Assembly (NCBI RefSeq): GCF_020037125.1
Contig: NZ_JAIQDG010000011.1
Coordinates: 124,001 to 188,000 of the forward strand
Length of the DNA stretch: 64,000 bases
Direction of reading: 5' to 3'
Origin: Myxococcus sp. RHSTA-1-4
Lineage (GTDB): Bacteria > Myxococcota > Myxococcia > Myxococcales > Myxococcaceae
Shown one piece after another: positions 17,413 through 25,983 of the stretch. The notes beneath the pieces were generated by a model that was not told the DNA's origin, did no database searches, and saw only the letters and a list, made by a program, of their open reading frames with translations. The stretch's first letter is position 1; every line of letters starts with the position of its first letter. The position numbers and the translations under genes are program-made.

Positions 17413-17664
17413 ATGAGGCTTCACGTCGCGCTCGGCTTCCTGTTCTTCTCCGGCTGCGCCACCGTCTCGACACAGGGACGGGAGGACGGAAGCGGAGGCA
17501 CCGTGGCCGGGGAGCCGCACGAGCTGGCCGAGCCCGTGCGCCTGGAGACGCGCTCGGGCACCTTCCTGGTGCACCCGAACAACGCCGGTGACTTCCAGAA
17601 GCTGCTCGCGGGGGAGCCCACCCGGCAGCGCTACAGCGCCAGCATCCTGCCGGTAGACGACTGA
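17413..17664 (+). CDS. Small lipoprotein of unknown function
   Basis: I do not recognise this 83-residue product. It has a short signal with lipobox FSGC, then about 65 residues with a Gly/Glu-rich start and a compact end (SGTFLVHPNNAGDFQKLL). A GGAGG site sits 7 bases before the ATG. It has its own leader after the upstream hairpin and is convergent with the next gene. Confidence 0.65.
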   Translation: MRLHVALGFLFFSGCATVSTQGREDGSGGTVAGEPHELAEPVRLETRSGTFLVHPNNAGDFQKLLAGEPTRQRYSASILPVDD

Positions 17665-17738
17665 CGACTGTCCGAAACGCGACGGCCCTCCCGCCCGCGT
17701 CCCATCATCCGGGAGCGGCAGGAGGGGGGAGGGGAGGC

Positions 17739-17981
17739 TCAGCCCTCCAGGATGATGCGGCGCCCCAGCGCCCGGCTCATCTGCGGCGAGCGGAGCTGGG
17801 CCATGACCTCGCCCAGCTCCCCGCCGGAGGTGTCGAAGGCCGCCGCGATGATTTCGCCCACCGTCAGGTGGGCCTTCTCCGCCACTGCCCGGGCCCGCTG
17901 GGCGGTCCGCCGCATCGCCGGCATCACCCGCCGGCCCTGCCTGGTCACCGTCCCGCCCTTGCGTGTCGTCCTCTTGGCCAT
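17739..17981 (-). CDS. Small basic protein of unknown function
   Basis: The 80-residue product has a strongly basic N-terminal half (Lys/Arg-rich KRTTRKGG...RQGRRV). Its C-terminal half is predicted helical (TVGEIIAAAFDTSGGELGEVMAQL). There is no signal or membrane segment. Size and charge would fit a nucleic-acid-associated protein, but nothing proves it. The internal ATG at 17981 has a GGGAGGAG site 5 bases upstream, which decides the start over a longer frame. Confidence 0.65.
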   Translation of the reverse strand: MAKRTTRKGGTVTRQGRRVMPAMRRTAQRARAVAEKAHLTVGEIIAAAFDTSGGELGEVMAQLRSPQMSRALGRRIILEG

Positions 17982-18400
17982 GTGCTCCTCCCACCGCGCC
18001 GCACTGCACGGGTGAGTACACTGGAGGTCTGACACATGCAGGCGAGGTGCCAATGGGAGGGCTACCTGCCTGGTGTGACGAGGCACACGTTTCCCCAGTC
18101 GGATAGAGGGTTTCCGTAACACTGTCCGTGAACCGTCCGGCCGCTCTCCTGGGTGGTGACTCGTTCTGTCGAGTTTTTTCGTTCAGTCCGGGCCACGGAC
18201 TCGACGTTTCGTTCAACAGTCAAGGTTCCGGCACCTGCCGCGAAACGTCCGTCGTGAGGTCCCCGGTGACTTCGCAGCCCCACGTCCTCATTGCCCCAGA
18301 GGGCCATGCCCCCGAGTGCTACCCGAGGGGCCCCTGACACCGGAGTCGTGCCTCGCGCCGGTGGGCGCAAGGCCGCGTGTTGCAGTAGAGGAGCCCTCCC
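17982..18400. other. Gene-free divergent region with short repeats
   Basis: No gene is visible in these 419 bases. They contain the 5' regions of two divergent genes. Within them a 7-bp inverted repeat (GTCGAGT at 18168, ACTCGAC at 18199) interlocks with a 9-bp direct repeat (TTTCGTTCA at 18177 and 18207, exactly 30 bp apart). This is compatible with a regulator binding on one face of the helix. I see no clear sigma-A or sigma-54 promoter. Confidence 0.4.
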
Positions 18401-19363
18401 ATGAACGTCCAGGTCCTCTTCCACGACAGCTGCTTCGACGGCGCCGCCAGCGCGGCGGTGTTCTCCCGCTTCTACCGGGAGCGCATCCGCCCGGACGCGG
18501 CCTTCCGGTACCTCGGGCTGGCGCACAAGCCGGGCGCCGAGGGCATCGACCCGGCCGTCTTCACCGGCGAGGAGAATGTCATCGTCGACTTCCGCTACAG
18601 CCAGGATTCGCGGCTCACCTGGTGGTTCGACCACCACGTCTCCGCCTTCCAGCAGCCCGGCGACGAGGAGCACTTCCGCGCGGACACCAGCGGCCGCAAA
18701 TTTCACGATGCCCACCGCAAGAGTTGCACGAAGTACCTCGCGGACGTGGCGCGCGAGCGCTTCGGGTGGGACGCCTCGCCCATGGCGGACCTCATCCACT
18801 GGGCGGAAATCATCGACGGCGCCCAGTTCCCCACGCCGCAGATGGCGGTGGCGCTGGAGGAGCCCGCGCTGCGCATCATGACGGTGCTGGAGGCCAACAA
18901 GGACCCGGCCCTCATCCCCGAGGTCATCCGCCGCATGCAGTCCGAGTCACTGGCGGACATCGCCGCCTCGCCCCTCATCGCCACGCCGCTGGCCCCGCTG
19001 CTGGAGCGCCACCGCGGCCACATCGACCTGGTGCGCGCGAAGGCCCGCTACGAGCGCGGCGTCGTCTTCTTCGACCTGGTGGACGAGGGCGTGGACAGCC
19101 TCAACAAGTTCATCGCCTACGCGCTCTACCCGGACGCGCGCTACACGCTGTGGGTGGGGAAGGGCGCCTCGCGCGCCAAGGTGTCGCTCGGCTCCAACCC
19201 GTGGAAGCCGGAGCTGCGCAAGCACGACCTGGCGGCCATCGCCGGCCGCTACGGCGGAGGCGGGCACCCGGTGGTGTCCGCGGTCAGCTTCAAGGCGGAC
19301 CAGGCCGACAAGGCCCGCGCCGCGTACGCCGAAATCCTCGCGGAGCTGTCCACCGCCGGGTGA
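18401..19363 (+). CDS. DHH-family phosphoesterase
   Basis: The 320-residue protein belongs to the DHH/DHHA1 superfamily (RecJ, GdpP and NrnA relatives). Metal-site motifs include HDSCFDGAASAAV at the N-terminus, FDHHVSAF (the DHH motif) and a DHHA1 glycine motif RYGGGGHPVV. Members hydrolyse phosphodiester bonds in nanoRNA, pAp or cyclic dinucleotides. No transmembrane or PAS part is present, so it is a soluble form. The spacing of motifs is not that of RecJ. GAGGAG precedes the ATG. Confidence 0.85.
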   Translation: MNVQVLFHDSCFDGAASAAVFSRFYRERIRPDAAFRYLGLAHKPGAEGIDPAVFTGEENVIVDFRYSQDSRLTWWFDHHVSAFQQPGDEEHFRADTSGRKFHDAHRKSCTKYLADVARERFGWDASPMADLIHWAEIIDGAQFPTPQMAVALEEPALRIMTVLEANKDPALIPEVIRRMQSESLADIAASPLIATPLAPLLERHRGHIDLVRAKARYERGVVFFDLVDEGVDSLNKFIAYALYPDARYTLWVGKGASRAKVSLGSNPWKPELRKHDLAAIAGRYGGGGHPVVSAVSFKADQADKARAAYAEILAELSTAG

Positions 19364-19381
19364 GGCCCCGGCCCCGGCCCC

Positions 19382-19407
19382 AGGCCCGGGCGCCACGGCC
19401 CGGGCCT
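19382..19407. terminator. Hairpin between convergent DHH and maf genes
   Basis: A 9-bp stem (AGGCCCGGG with CCCGGGCCT) and an 8-base loop lie between convergent genes, so it may serve both strands. Confidence 0.55.
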
Positions 19408-19427
19408 CTCGTGTCACCGGCGCGGAG

Positions 19428-20009
19428 CTAACGGCGCGCGAAGAAGGGGAAGCCGGCCTGCCGAAGCAGCCGCACCACGGCCACCATGGGCAGTCCCTGC
19501 ACGTTGGTGCGGTCTCCCTCGAGCCCCGCCAGCAACGCCTGCCCGGCGCCCTCCACCCGGTAGCTGCCGCAGCAGCCGCGCCACTCCTCCAGGTCCAGGT
19601 AGCGCTCCAGCTCGTCGGGCTCCAGGCGGTAGAAGGTGAGGCGGGCGCGCTCCACGGCCTCGGTGATGTGGCCACCCGGCCCCACCAGGCACACACCGGT
19701 GTGGATGTCGTGGGTGCGCCCCATCAGCCGGCCAAGCTGCCGCCGCGCATCGTCCCGGTCCACGGGCTTGGTGAGGATTTCGCCGCCCACCTCCACGAGC
19801 TGGTCCGCTCCCAGCACCCACGCGCCCGGGTTCCGGTCCTTCACCGCGCGGGCCTTGCGCGCCGCCAGCTTCAGCACCGCCTCCTGCGCGGACAGGTGGG
19901 ATGCCACCGTCTCGTCCACGCCCGGGGCCTCGGTGCGATAGGGGATGCCCAGCCCGTCCATCAGGGCCCGCCGGGCGCTCGACGTCGACGCCAGAATCAG
20001 GTCTCTCAT
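19428..20009 (-). CDS. maf: Maf-family nucleotide pyrophosphatase
   Basis: The 193-residue product matches the Maf/HAM1-like fold. It has the N-terminal LASTSSARR loop, GVDETVASH, the ADQLVEV motif with catalytic Asp, and [12 protein letters not shown]. Maf proteins hydrolyse non-canonical or modified NTPs (dTTP/UTP or m7GTP classes) and affect septum formation when overproduced. The Gln in ADQ rather than Thr hints at the YceF-like class, but I cannot settle it. It is alone on its strand. Confidence 0.87.
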   Translation of the reverse strand: MRDLILASTSSARRALMDGLGIPYRTEAPGVDETVASHLSAQEAVLKLAARKARAVKDRNPGAWVLGADQLVEVGGEILTKPVDRDDARRQLGRLMGRTHDIHTGVCLVGPGGHITEAVERARLTFYRLEPDELERYLDLEEWRGCCGSYRVEGAGQALLAGLEGDRTNVQGLPMVAVVRLLRQAGFPFFARR

Positions 20010-20113
20010 AGGGCCGCCAACCTAATGCACCTCCCCCGCGGGTGGGGTTGCGGCAGGCAGGCGGACACGCCGATGTTTCCCGCCCGCCGGGTGATGCCGT
20101 ACCCTGGCGGCCC

Positions 20114-21337
20114 ATGTCGCGGCGCGGTCTGCTCGCCTTCTGCCTCCTTCTCGCTGCCTGCAAGCGCAACGCTCCGGCCCCCGTGACGCCGGACGCGGGC
20201 ACCCCCGTCACGTCCCCGGTGAGCGCGCCGGGCCCGGGCGCCGGTGACGCTCCCGTCATGATTCCCGGGGACGCCACCCACCGGGTGCGGCCGCTGGCGG
20301 TGTGCCGCGCGGACGGTGCCGCCCCGCTGGATGCCGCGCGCCGCTACTTCGACGAGGGGCGCTTCGAGGAGGCCCTGTCCTGCGCCGCGCAGGCCGCCGC
20401 GCTGGAGCCGGACCTGGCCGCCGCCCACGCCGAGCGCGGCGTCGCGCTCGCCGCCCTGGGGCGCGACGTGGAGGCGCAGCTCGCCTACGCGCGCGCGCTC
20501 GCCATCGACCCCGGGGACCCGGACGCGCTGCTGGGCGCGGCCCACCTGTACGCGGTGCAGCTCCCCTCCACGCGAGAGCGGGACGAGCTGGGCGTCCTCT
20601 ACGCCGAGCGCGGGCTGTCGCAGCCCAACACGCCGCCGGAGCTGGTGCCGCACCTGGCGCTGGTGGCGGCCATGGCCTTCAACGACCTGGGGCAGGCCGA
20701 GGAGGCCCTCGCACGCGCCGCCATCGTCCTGGCCCGCGAGCCCGGCAGCAAGGAGGCCCTCTACGAGCGCGCCCTGGCCCTCTTCGAGCTGTGCCGCTTC
20801 GCGGAGGCGCGGGTGGCCTTCTCCGGGCTGCTGGACGACTCGGAGCGCTCCGCGCACGCGCACCAGCACCTGGGACTGCTGCTGGAGCGCGAGGGGAAGT
20901 GGAAGCAGGCGCAGCACCACTTCGACAAGGCCCGGGCGCTGGCGCCCGCGGACTTCCCCGAGCCCCCCATGCCCACCGAGGACGCCTTCCGCGCCGAGGT
21001 GGCCCGCGCCGTGGCCGCGCTGCCCGAGGACATGCGCGGCGACCTGGACGGCGTGCCCGTCACCGCGGAGGAGCTGCCCGCCGACGGAGACCTGCTGGCC
21101 AACCAGCCGCCGCTGTCACCCACGATTCTGGGCCTCTTCCGGGGCCCCCCGCTGGGCGAGCCGTGTGATGGCTCGGAGACGCCGTGCCGCTCCGTGGTGC
21201 TCTACCGGCGCAACCTGGCGCGGGCGGTGCGCACCCCCGAGGAGCTGAGCGAGCAGATTCGTGTGACGCTGCTCCACGAAATCGGGCACCTTCGCGGCGA
21301 GGACGACGAGGAACTGGCCGCTCGCGGCCTGGAGTGA
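20114..21337 (+). CDS. Lipoprotein with TPR repeats and a C-terminal zincin-like metallopeptidase domain
   Basis: The 407-residue precursor has a signal ending in LLAAC. Residues 75-300 hold tetratricopeptide repeats (AARRYFDEGRFEEALSCAA, ALARAAIVLAREPGSKEALYERA). The last 100 residues match the MMP-like zincin family (PF06262 type), with LYRRNLARAV followed by the zinc site HEIGH in LLHEIGHLRGEDDEELAARGL. PF06262 proteins are usually short cytosolic proteins, so a lipidated TPR-zincin fusion is uncommon. It precedes the RNA methyltransferase gene by 10 bases, likely one transcript. Confidence 0.8.
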   Translation: MSRRGLLAFCLLLAACKRNAPAPVTPDAGTPVTSPVSAPGPGAGDAPVMIPGDATHRVRPLAVCRADGAAPLDAARRYFDEGRFEEALSCAAQAAALEPDLAAAHAERGVALAALGRDVEAQLAYARALAIDPGDPDALLGAAHLYAVQLPSTRERDELGVLYAERGLSQPNTPPELVPHLALVAAMAFNDLGQAEEALARAAIVLAREPGSKEALYERALALFELCRFAEARVAFSGLLDDSERSAHAHQHLGLLLEREGKWKQAQHHFDKARALAPADFPEPPMPTEDAFRAEVARAVAALPEDMRGDLDGVPVTAEELPADGDLLANQPPLSPTILGLFRGPPLGEPCDGSETPCRSVVLYRRNLARAVRTPEELSEQIRVTLLHEIGHLRGEDDEELAARGLE

Positions 21338-21347
21338 GAAAAGCCCG

Positions 21348-22535
21348 ATGCCCCCCAAAGCAGCCCTTCCCGTGGCGCGCGCCAGTCTCAAGGGCGCCAA
21401 GTCGCTGCGCCGTGGCAACCCCTGGCTGTACCGCACCGAGCTGGCCGCCCCGCCCGACGTGAAGGGCCCCGGCGCGGTGGTGCTGGTGGTGGACCCGCAG
21501 GGCAACCCCATCGGCCAGGCCCTCTACGCGCGCCGCTCGCCGCTGGCGCTGCGGCTGCTGACGCGCAAGGGGCCCGCCGAGGAGCCGGTGGACGACGCCT
21601 TCTTCCGCCGCCGGCTGGAGGCCTCGCTGGCGCGCCGGGCCCCGCTGGCGGGCCGCGACGGACTGCGGCTGGTGCACGGCGAGGCGGACCTGCTGCCCGG
21701 CCTCTTCGTGGACCGCTACGGCGCGGGCCTCACCGTGCAGACGATTTCGGAGGGCATGGACTCCCGGAAGGAGTCGCTGGCGCGGATGCTGGTGGAGCTG
21801 ACCGGGGCCACGCACGTGGTGGCCCGGGACGACGGCTCCGGCCGTGACTTCGAGGGCCTGCCCCGCGAGGCGCGCCTGCTCCACGGCCAGGGTGACGCGC
21901 GCTTCACCTACCACGAGGGCGACAACCGCTTCGAGGTGGACCTGCTGGGCGACATGAAGACGGGCGCCTTCCTGGACCAGGTGGACAACCACCTGCGCGC
22001 CGGAGAGCTGGCGCGAGGCGAGGCGCTGGACCTCTTCAGCTACCACGGAGGCTTCGCGCTCTCCCTGGCGCGCAGCTGCGCCTCCGTGCTCGCGGTGGAG
22101 CAGGACCCGAAGGCCGCCGCGCGCGCGAAGGCCAACGCCGAGGCCAACGGCCGCGCGAATGTCACCGTGGAGAACGCCAACGCCTTCGACGTGCTGAAGC
22201 GCTTCGACACGGAGGGGCGCCGCTTCGACACGGTGGTGCTGGACCCGCCCGGCCTCGCCAAGCGCCGCGAGGGCCTGGCGACCGCGCTGCGCGCCTACCA
22301 CGAGCTGAACCTGCGCGCCCTGCGCTGCCTCAAGCCGGACGGCCTGCTCGTCACCTGCTCCTGCTCCGGCAAGCTGGACCGCGCCGGCTTCGAGGAGATG
22401 GTGCTGGCCGCCGCCGCGGACGCGAAGCGGCCGGTGCAGATTCTGGAGCGCCGCGGCGCCGGGCTGGACCACCCCGTGCTCGGCGGCCTGCCGGAGACGG
22501 AGTACCTCAAGGCCCTCTACGTGCGGGCCCTGTAG
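21348..22535 (+). CDS. RlmI-type class I SAM-dependent rRNA methyltransferase
   Basis: The 395-residue enzyme has an N-terminal PUA-like domain (SLRRGNPWLYRTEL) and a methyltransferase domain with motif I LDLFSYHGGFALSLA, acidic VEQDPKA, and the catalytic-region motif LDPPG. The Cys-containing CSCSG follows on the next strand. This is the RlmI family (23S rRNA m5C1962 in E. coli). The exact target is not certain, because several paralogues share this layout. It is followed by a hairpin shared with the convergent Cys-rich gene. Confidence 0.87.
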   Translation: MPPKAALPVARASLKGAKSLRRGNPWLYRTELAAPPDVKGPGAVVLVVDPQGNPIGQALYARRSPLALRLLTRKGPAEEPVDDAFFRRRLEASLARRAPLAGRDGLRLVHGEADLLPGLFVDRYGAGLTVQTISEGMDSRKESLARMLVELTGATHVVARDDGSGRDFEGLPREARLLHGQGDARFTYHEGDNRFEVDLLGDMKTGAFLDQVDNHLRAGELARGEALDLFSYHGGFALSLARSCASVLAVEQDPKAAARAKANAEANGRANVTVENANAFDVLKRFDTEGRRFDTVVLDPPGLAKRREGLATALRAYHELNLRALRCLKPDGLLVTCSCSGKLDRAGFEEMVLAAAADAKRPVQILERRGAGLDHPVLGGLPETEYLKALYVRAL

Positions 22536-22540
22536 CGAAA

Positions 22541-22563
22541 GGCCCGCGGGTGTCCGGCGGGCC
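22541..22563. terminator. Hairpin between convergent genes
   Basis: A 7-bp stem (GGCCCGC with GCGGGCC) and a 9-base loop separate the stops of the methyltransferase and the Cys-ladder gene. It probably acts in both directions. Confidence 0.55.
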
Positions 22564-22564
22564 G

Positions 22565-23059
22565 CTACGGCAGCCCCAGCTCCTTCTTCAGGCGGCTCAC
22601 CACCTTGAAGTACTCGGTCCGGGGGAAGGGGACGTTGAGGATGTGGAAGTCCTTCTTCGCCAGCCCCACGCAGCCGAAGCAGTAGTTGCAGTCCTGCAGG
22701 TTGCGGCTCAGCACCAGGTACGCGCTGCTGGTGCAGTTCTCGCTCTGCACGCAGTAGGCGCACGCGTGGCAGCTCTTGCACTCCACGCAGTGCGAGCAGT
22801 TGTTGCACAGCTCGCACCGGGTGCAGTGGGTGCACTGGAAGCAGCTGTCGCAGTCCTTGCAGAACATGCAGTTGGCGCAGCGCTGGCAGCCCTCACACGC
22901 GTACGAGCCGGGGTTGCCCGGGTCCGCCGCGTAGCTCTTGGCCAGCTTCTGGAACTGCTCCAGGAACTCCCGCTTGCCCAGCATGGCCACCGCCGCGCGC
23001 GCCGCCTTCTCCTCCGCGAGCGGGTCCACCTGGGGCCGCGTTCCTTTCTCCTTCACCAC
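22565..23059 (-). CDS. Cysteine-ladder protein with 17 Cys at strict period 3
   Basis: The 164-residue product has no signal peptide. Residues 1-45 are helical and charged. From residue 55 to 103 a Cys occurs at every third position, 17 in a row (C-x2 units such as CEGCQRCANCMFC). Four more lie at 109, 124, 127 and 130. The end (DCNYCFGCVGLAKKDFHILN...EYF) resembles a Cys-rich unit found repeated in other bacterial proteins; myxobacterial copies are, as I recall, often labelled caib/baif family, which says nothing about function. Such a ladder could bind metal ions in a row or form a disulfide-stacked solenoid. It lies 27 bases downstream of a lipoprotein gene. Confidence 0.8.
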   Translation of the reverse strand: MVKEKGTRPQVDPLAEEKAARAAVAMLGKREFLEQFQKLAKSYAADPGNPGSYACEGCQRCANCMFCKDCDSCFQCTHCTRCELCNNCSHCVECKSCHACAYCVQSENCTSSAYLVLSRNLQDCNYCFGCVGLAKKDFHILNVPFPRTEYFKVVSRLKKELGLP

Positions 23060-23086
23060 CAGGACTCCTTGCCCATGTCTTGACGT

Positions 23087-23647
23087 TCACTGCAGCCGGG
23101 CCAGCCCGGCCAGGTCGATTCCACGCGCCACCCGCCGCACCTCCACGGTGCCCGGGAAGCCCCGGCTGGTGACGGCCACCACGAAGCGGTTGCCCACCAG
23201 GAGGTTCGCCTCCGCCAGCGACTCCTCCGCGTCGTACCTCACGAAGCCCACCGCGTCCTCCCAATGAATGGGGGCCGACGGGTCGCTCGCATCCCTGCCC
23301 TTCGCCCGCTGGGCGGCCTCGCGGATGGCCTGCCCAATCTTCTCACCCATCGTGGTGTCCACGATGCGCACCTTCACCTCTCGTCCCTCACCTCGGGTGA
23401 AGAGGCGCTCGGCCTCGGAAACGGACACCTCGCCGTACTTCCCCGTGGAGCCCTGGGTTCGCGCCACGGTGAAGCCGTCCAGCGCCGGCGGCAGGAAGGG
23501 AGAGAGCTGCTTGAAGTACACGCAGGGCGCGCTCTCCGCTGGCACGGATGGTGCCAGCTCCGGCGGGGCGCTTCCGTTGTCGATGCACCCCGCGCTCACG
23601 ACGAGCGCGAGAAAAGCACCGGTGAACCAGAGGAAGGGGTCGCGCAC
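23087..23647 (-). CDS. Putative lipoprotein of unknown function
   Basis: I do not recognise this 186-residue protein. It begins with a GTG at 23647, then FLWFTGAFLALVVSAGC, a clear lipoprotein signal. The mature part has one further Cys (SAPCVYF) and alternating strand/helix pattern, including a helix EKIGQAIREAAQRAKG. The GTG is the only start that yields a signal at the N-terminus while leaving 34 bases to the divergent helicase gene. It is the first gene of a pair with the Cys-ladder gene, so the two may work together. Confidence 0.7.
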   Translation of the reverse strand: MRDPFLWFTGAFLALVVSAGCIDNGSAPPELAPSVPAESAPCVYFKQLSPFLPPALDGFTVARTQGSTGKYGEVSVSEAERLFTRGEGREVKVRIVDTTMGEKIGQAIREAAQRAKGRDASDPSAPIHWEDAVGFVRYDAEESLAEANLLVGNRFVVAVTSRGFPGTVEVRRVARGIDLAGLARLQ

Positions 23648-23681
23648 AGGCGAATCAAAGGGTATCCCTGGCCCGCGCGCA

Positions 23682-25769
23682 ATGGACCTCTCGAAGCTCA
23701 ACCCTCCGCAGCGCGAGGCCGTGGTGACCCTCCAGGGGCCGCTCCTCGTGCTGGCGGGCGCCGGCAGCGGCAAGACCCGCGTCATCACCCACCGCATCGT
23801 CCACCTGCTCAACGAGCGGCCGGGCCACCTCATGGCCCGCAACGTCCTCGCGGTGACGTTCACCAACAAGGCCGCCACGGAGATGAAGGAGCGCCTGGTC
23901 CACATGGCGGGCCCGCGCGCGCAGGGGGTGCTGGTGTGCACCTTCCACGCCTTCGGCGCGGAGCTGCTCCGGGAGGACATCCACCGCCTGGGCTGGCCGA
24001 AGAAGTTCGCCATCGCCGACATGGGGGACCAGCTCGCCATCATCCGGCGCGCCATGCGCGAGCACAAAATCGACGACCGCTCGTTCGACGCGCGCAAGGT
24101 GCTCACGCTCATCTCCAAGGCGAAGAACTCCGGCAAGACACCGGAGCCCAAGCCGGAGGGCATTGGCGACGACTACGACCTCATCACCCACCTGGTGTAC
24201 CCGGACTACCAGCTCGCGCTGAAGGCGCAGGGCTCGGTGGACTTCGACGACCTGCTGCTGTTGCCCACGCGCCTGCTGCGTGAGTTCCCGGACCTGTACG
24301 CCAAGTACACCCGGCGCTTCCGCTACCTGCTGGTGGACGAGTTCCAGGACACCAACATCGCCCAGCTGGAGCTGCTCAAGCTGCTGGCCGGCGAGGCGCG
24401 CAACGTGTGCGCGGTGGGCGACGACGACCAGTGCATCTACTCGTGGCGCGGCGCCGAGGTGCGCAACATCCTCGACTTCGACCGCTTCTTCCCCGGAGGG
24501 AAGGAGGTGCGGCTGGAGCAGAACTACCGCTCCGTGCAGATGGTGCTGGACGCGGCCAACGCCGTCATCGCCAAGAACCCCGAGCGCAAGGCCAAGCAGA
24601 TGTGGACCGACCGCAAGGGGGGGCCGAAGGTGAAGGTGGTGGGCTGCCCCAACGACGAGGAGGAGGCCCGCTTCGTCGCGCACGAAATCCAGAAGCACAT
24701 CGCCCTGGGAGTGCCCGCGGACGAAATCGCCGTGCTCTACCGCACCAACGGGCAGGCCCACCCGGTGGAGGAGATGCTGCGCGAGAAGAACATCCCCTAC
24801 GAGGTGGTAGGCGGCAGCGAGTTCTTCGACCGGCGCGAGGTGAAGGACGTCATCGCGTACTTCAAGGTCATCGTGAACAAGCTGGACGAAATCTCCCTCA
24901 TGCGCATCGTCAACGTGCCGGCGCGCGGCATCGGCGACGTGACGATGGAGCGGCTGAACGTCCACGCGCGGGGAGAGGGCGTCACGCTGTGGACGGTGAT
25001 GCGCAAGGCCGACACGTACGAGGACCTGCCGCCCGGCGCCGGGGGCAAGGTGCTGGAGTTCGTGGAGCTCATCGAGCGCTACCGGGCCGCGTACGAGCAC
25101 GGCCAGCTCGCCACGGTGACGCGCAAGCTGCTGGAGGAGATTGGCTTCCGCGAGGCCACGCGCGCCCACGCCACCTCCGCCACGTCCGCCGACAAGAAGC
25201 TCAAGAGCGTGGACGGGGTGCTCAACTCGCTGGAGAACTTCGAGAAGCGCGAGGGCCCCAAGGCCAGCCTCCTCACCTACCTCAACCGCCTCAGCCTGGA
25301 CACGCGCCAGGAGGAAGAGGAGGTGCCCGGAGGCCACCGCCGCGTCACCCTGATGACCGTGCACTCCTCCAAGGGCCTGGAGTACCGGCTCGTCTTCTTC
25401 ATCGGCATGGAGGAGGACCTGATGCCCCACGGCGGCATGCAGGGCGAGCCGCAGAACCTCGAGGAGGAGCGGCGCCTGTGCTACGTGGGCATCACCCGCG
25501 CCAAGGAGCTGCTGTACCTCACCCGCGCCAACGTCCGCGTGAAGCGCGGCAAGGAGGTGCCCCGCACCCCCTCCCGCTTCCTGGAGGACCTCCCCCCGGA
25601 GGTGGTGGAGAAGGTGGACCTGGATGCACCGCGTCAGGGGCCTCCCACGACGGAGGAGAAGAACTTCTTCGCCAACCTGAAGGAGCGCTTCAAGAAGCCG
25701 GGGGCTGCCGGGGCTCCGGCGGCCGGCGCCGGCCCCTCCGCGGGGCCCCCCCGGGGGGCGGCCGGGTAG
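23682..25769 (+). CDS. UvrD/Rep/PcrA-family ATP-dependent DNA helicase
   Basis: This is a 695-residue superfamily 1A helicase. Motifs in order: Q-motif LNPPQREAV, Walker A AGAGSGKT, TFTNKAATEM (Ia), VDEFQDTN (II), GDDDQCIYSWRGA (III), EQNYRS (IV), VTLMTVHSSKGLEY (V) and YVGITRAKELLYL (VI). Such 3'-5' helicases act in nucleotide-excision and mismatch repair and at blocked forks. Rep, UvrD and PcrA cannot be separated by eye. The C-terminus is Pro/Ala/Gly-rich. The start is the ATG preceding the Q-motif by 6 residues. Confidence 0.92.
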   Translation: MDLSKLNPPQREAVVTLQGPLLVLAGAGSGKTRVITHRIVHLLNERPGHLMARNVLAVTFTNKAATEMKERLVHMAGPRAQGVLVCTFHAFGAELLREDIHRLGWPKKFAIADMGDQLAIIRRAMREHKIDDRSFDARKVLTLISKAKNSGKTPEPKPEGIGDDYDLITHLVYPDYQLALKAQGSVDFDDLLLLPTRLLREFPDLYAKYTRRFRYLLVDEFQDTNIAQLELLKLLAGEARNVCAVGDDDQCIYSWRGAEVRNILDFDRFFPGGKEVRLEQNYRSVQMVLDAANAVIAKNPERKAKQMWTDRKGGPKVKVVGCPNDEEEARFVAHEIQKHIALGVPADEIAVLYRTNGQAHPVEEMLREKNIPYEVVGGSEFFDRREVKDVIAYFKVIVNKLDEISLMRIVNVPARGIGDVTMERLNVHARGEGVTLWTVMRKADTYEDLPPGAGGKVLEFVELIERYRAAYEHGQLATVTRKLLEEIGFREATRAHATSATSADKKLKSVDGVLNSLENFEKREGPKASLLTYLNRLSLDTRQEEEEVPGGHRRVTLMTVHSSKGLEYRLVFFIGMEEDLMPHGGMQGEPQNLEEERRLCYVGITRAKELLYLTRANVRVKRGKEVPRTPSRFLEDLPPEVVEKVDLDAPRQGPPTTEEKNFFANLKERFKKPGAAGAPAAGAGPSAGPPRGAAG

Positions 25770-25839
25770 GGGAGCGGCCCTGGGCGGGCCCTCCACGCCC
25801 CTGGGGGTGGGGAATCCGGACGGCAGGTGCGCGGCGACC

Positions 25840-25868
25840 TTGACTTGATCCGCCGCACCCACTAGGAC
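25840..25868 (+). promoter_or_regulatory. Sigma-A-type promoter for rplM-rpsI
   Basis: TTGACT and TAGGAC are separated by exactly 17 bases and lie 115 bases before the rplM start. The leader that follows is long enough for autogenous control, but I see no defined L13-binding structure. Confidence 0.55.
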
Positions 25869-25983
25869 GGTCGGCCTTTCCGGGCCGGCGTGGAGTTTTC
25901 ACGGCGGACCCGCGGTTGGTTTGGCACGAGCAGCGGTCCCTGGCATGCACCCGGCGGCCGCGAGAAGTTTGGAGTGCAAAGAA

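Noticed and set aside
18181..18260. Sigma-54 promoter upstream of the DHH gene
   Set aside because: A GGCAC-like box is present but the GG to GC spacing is too short for a -24/-12 promoter.
22565..23059. CoA-transferase function suggested by the caib/baif label
   Set aside because: The sequence has no CoA-transferase motifs; it is dominated by a cysteine ladder.
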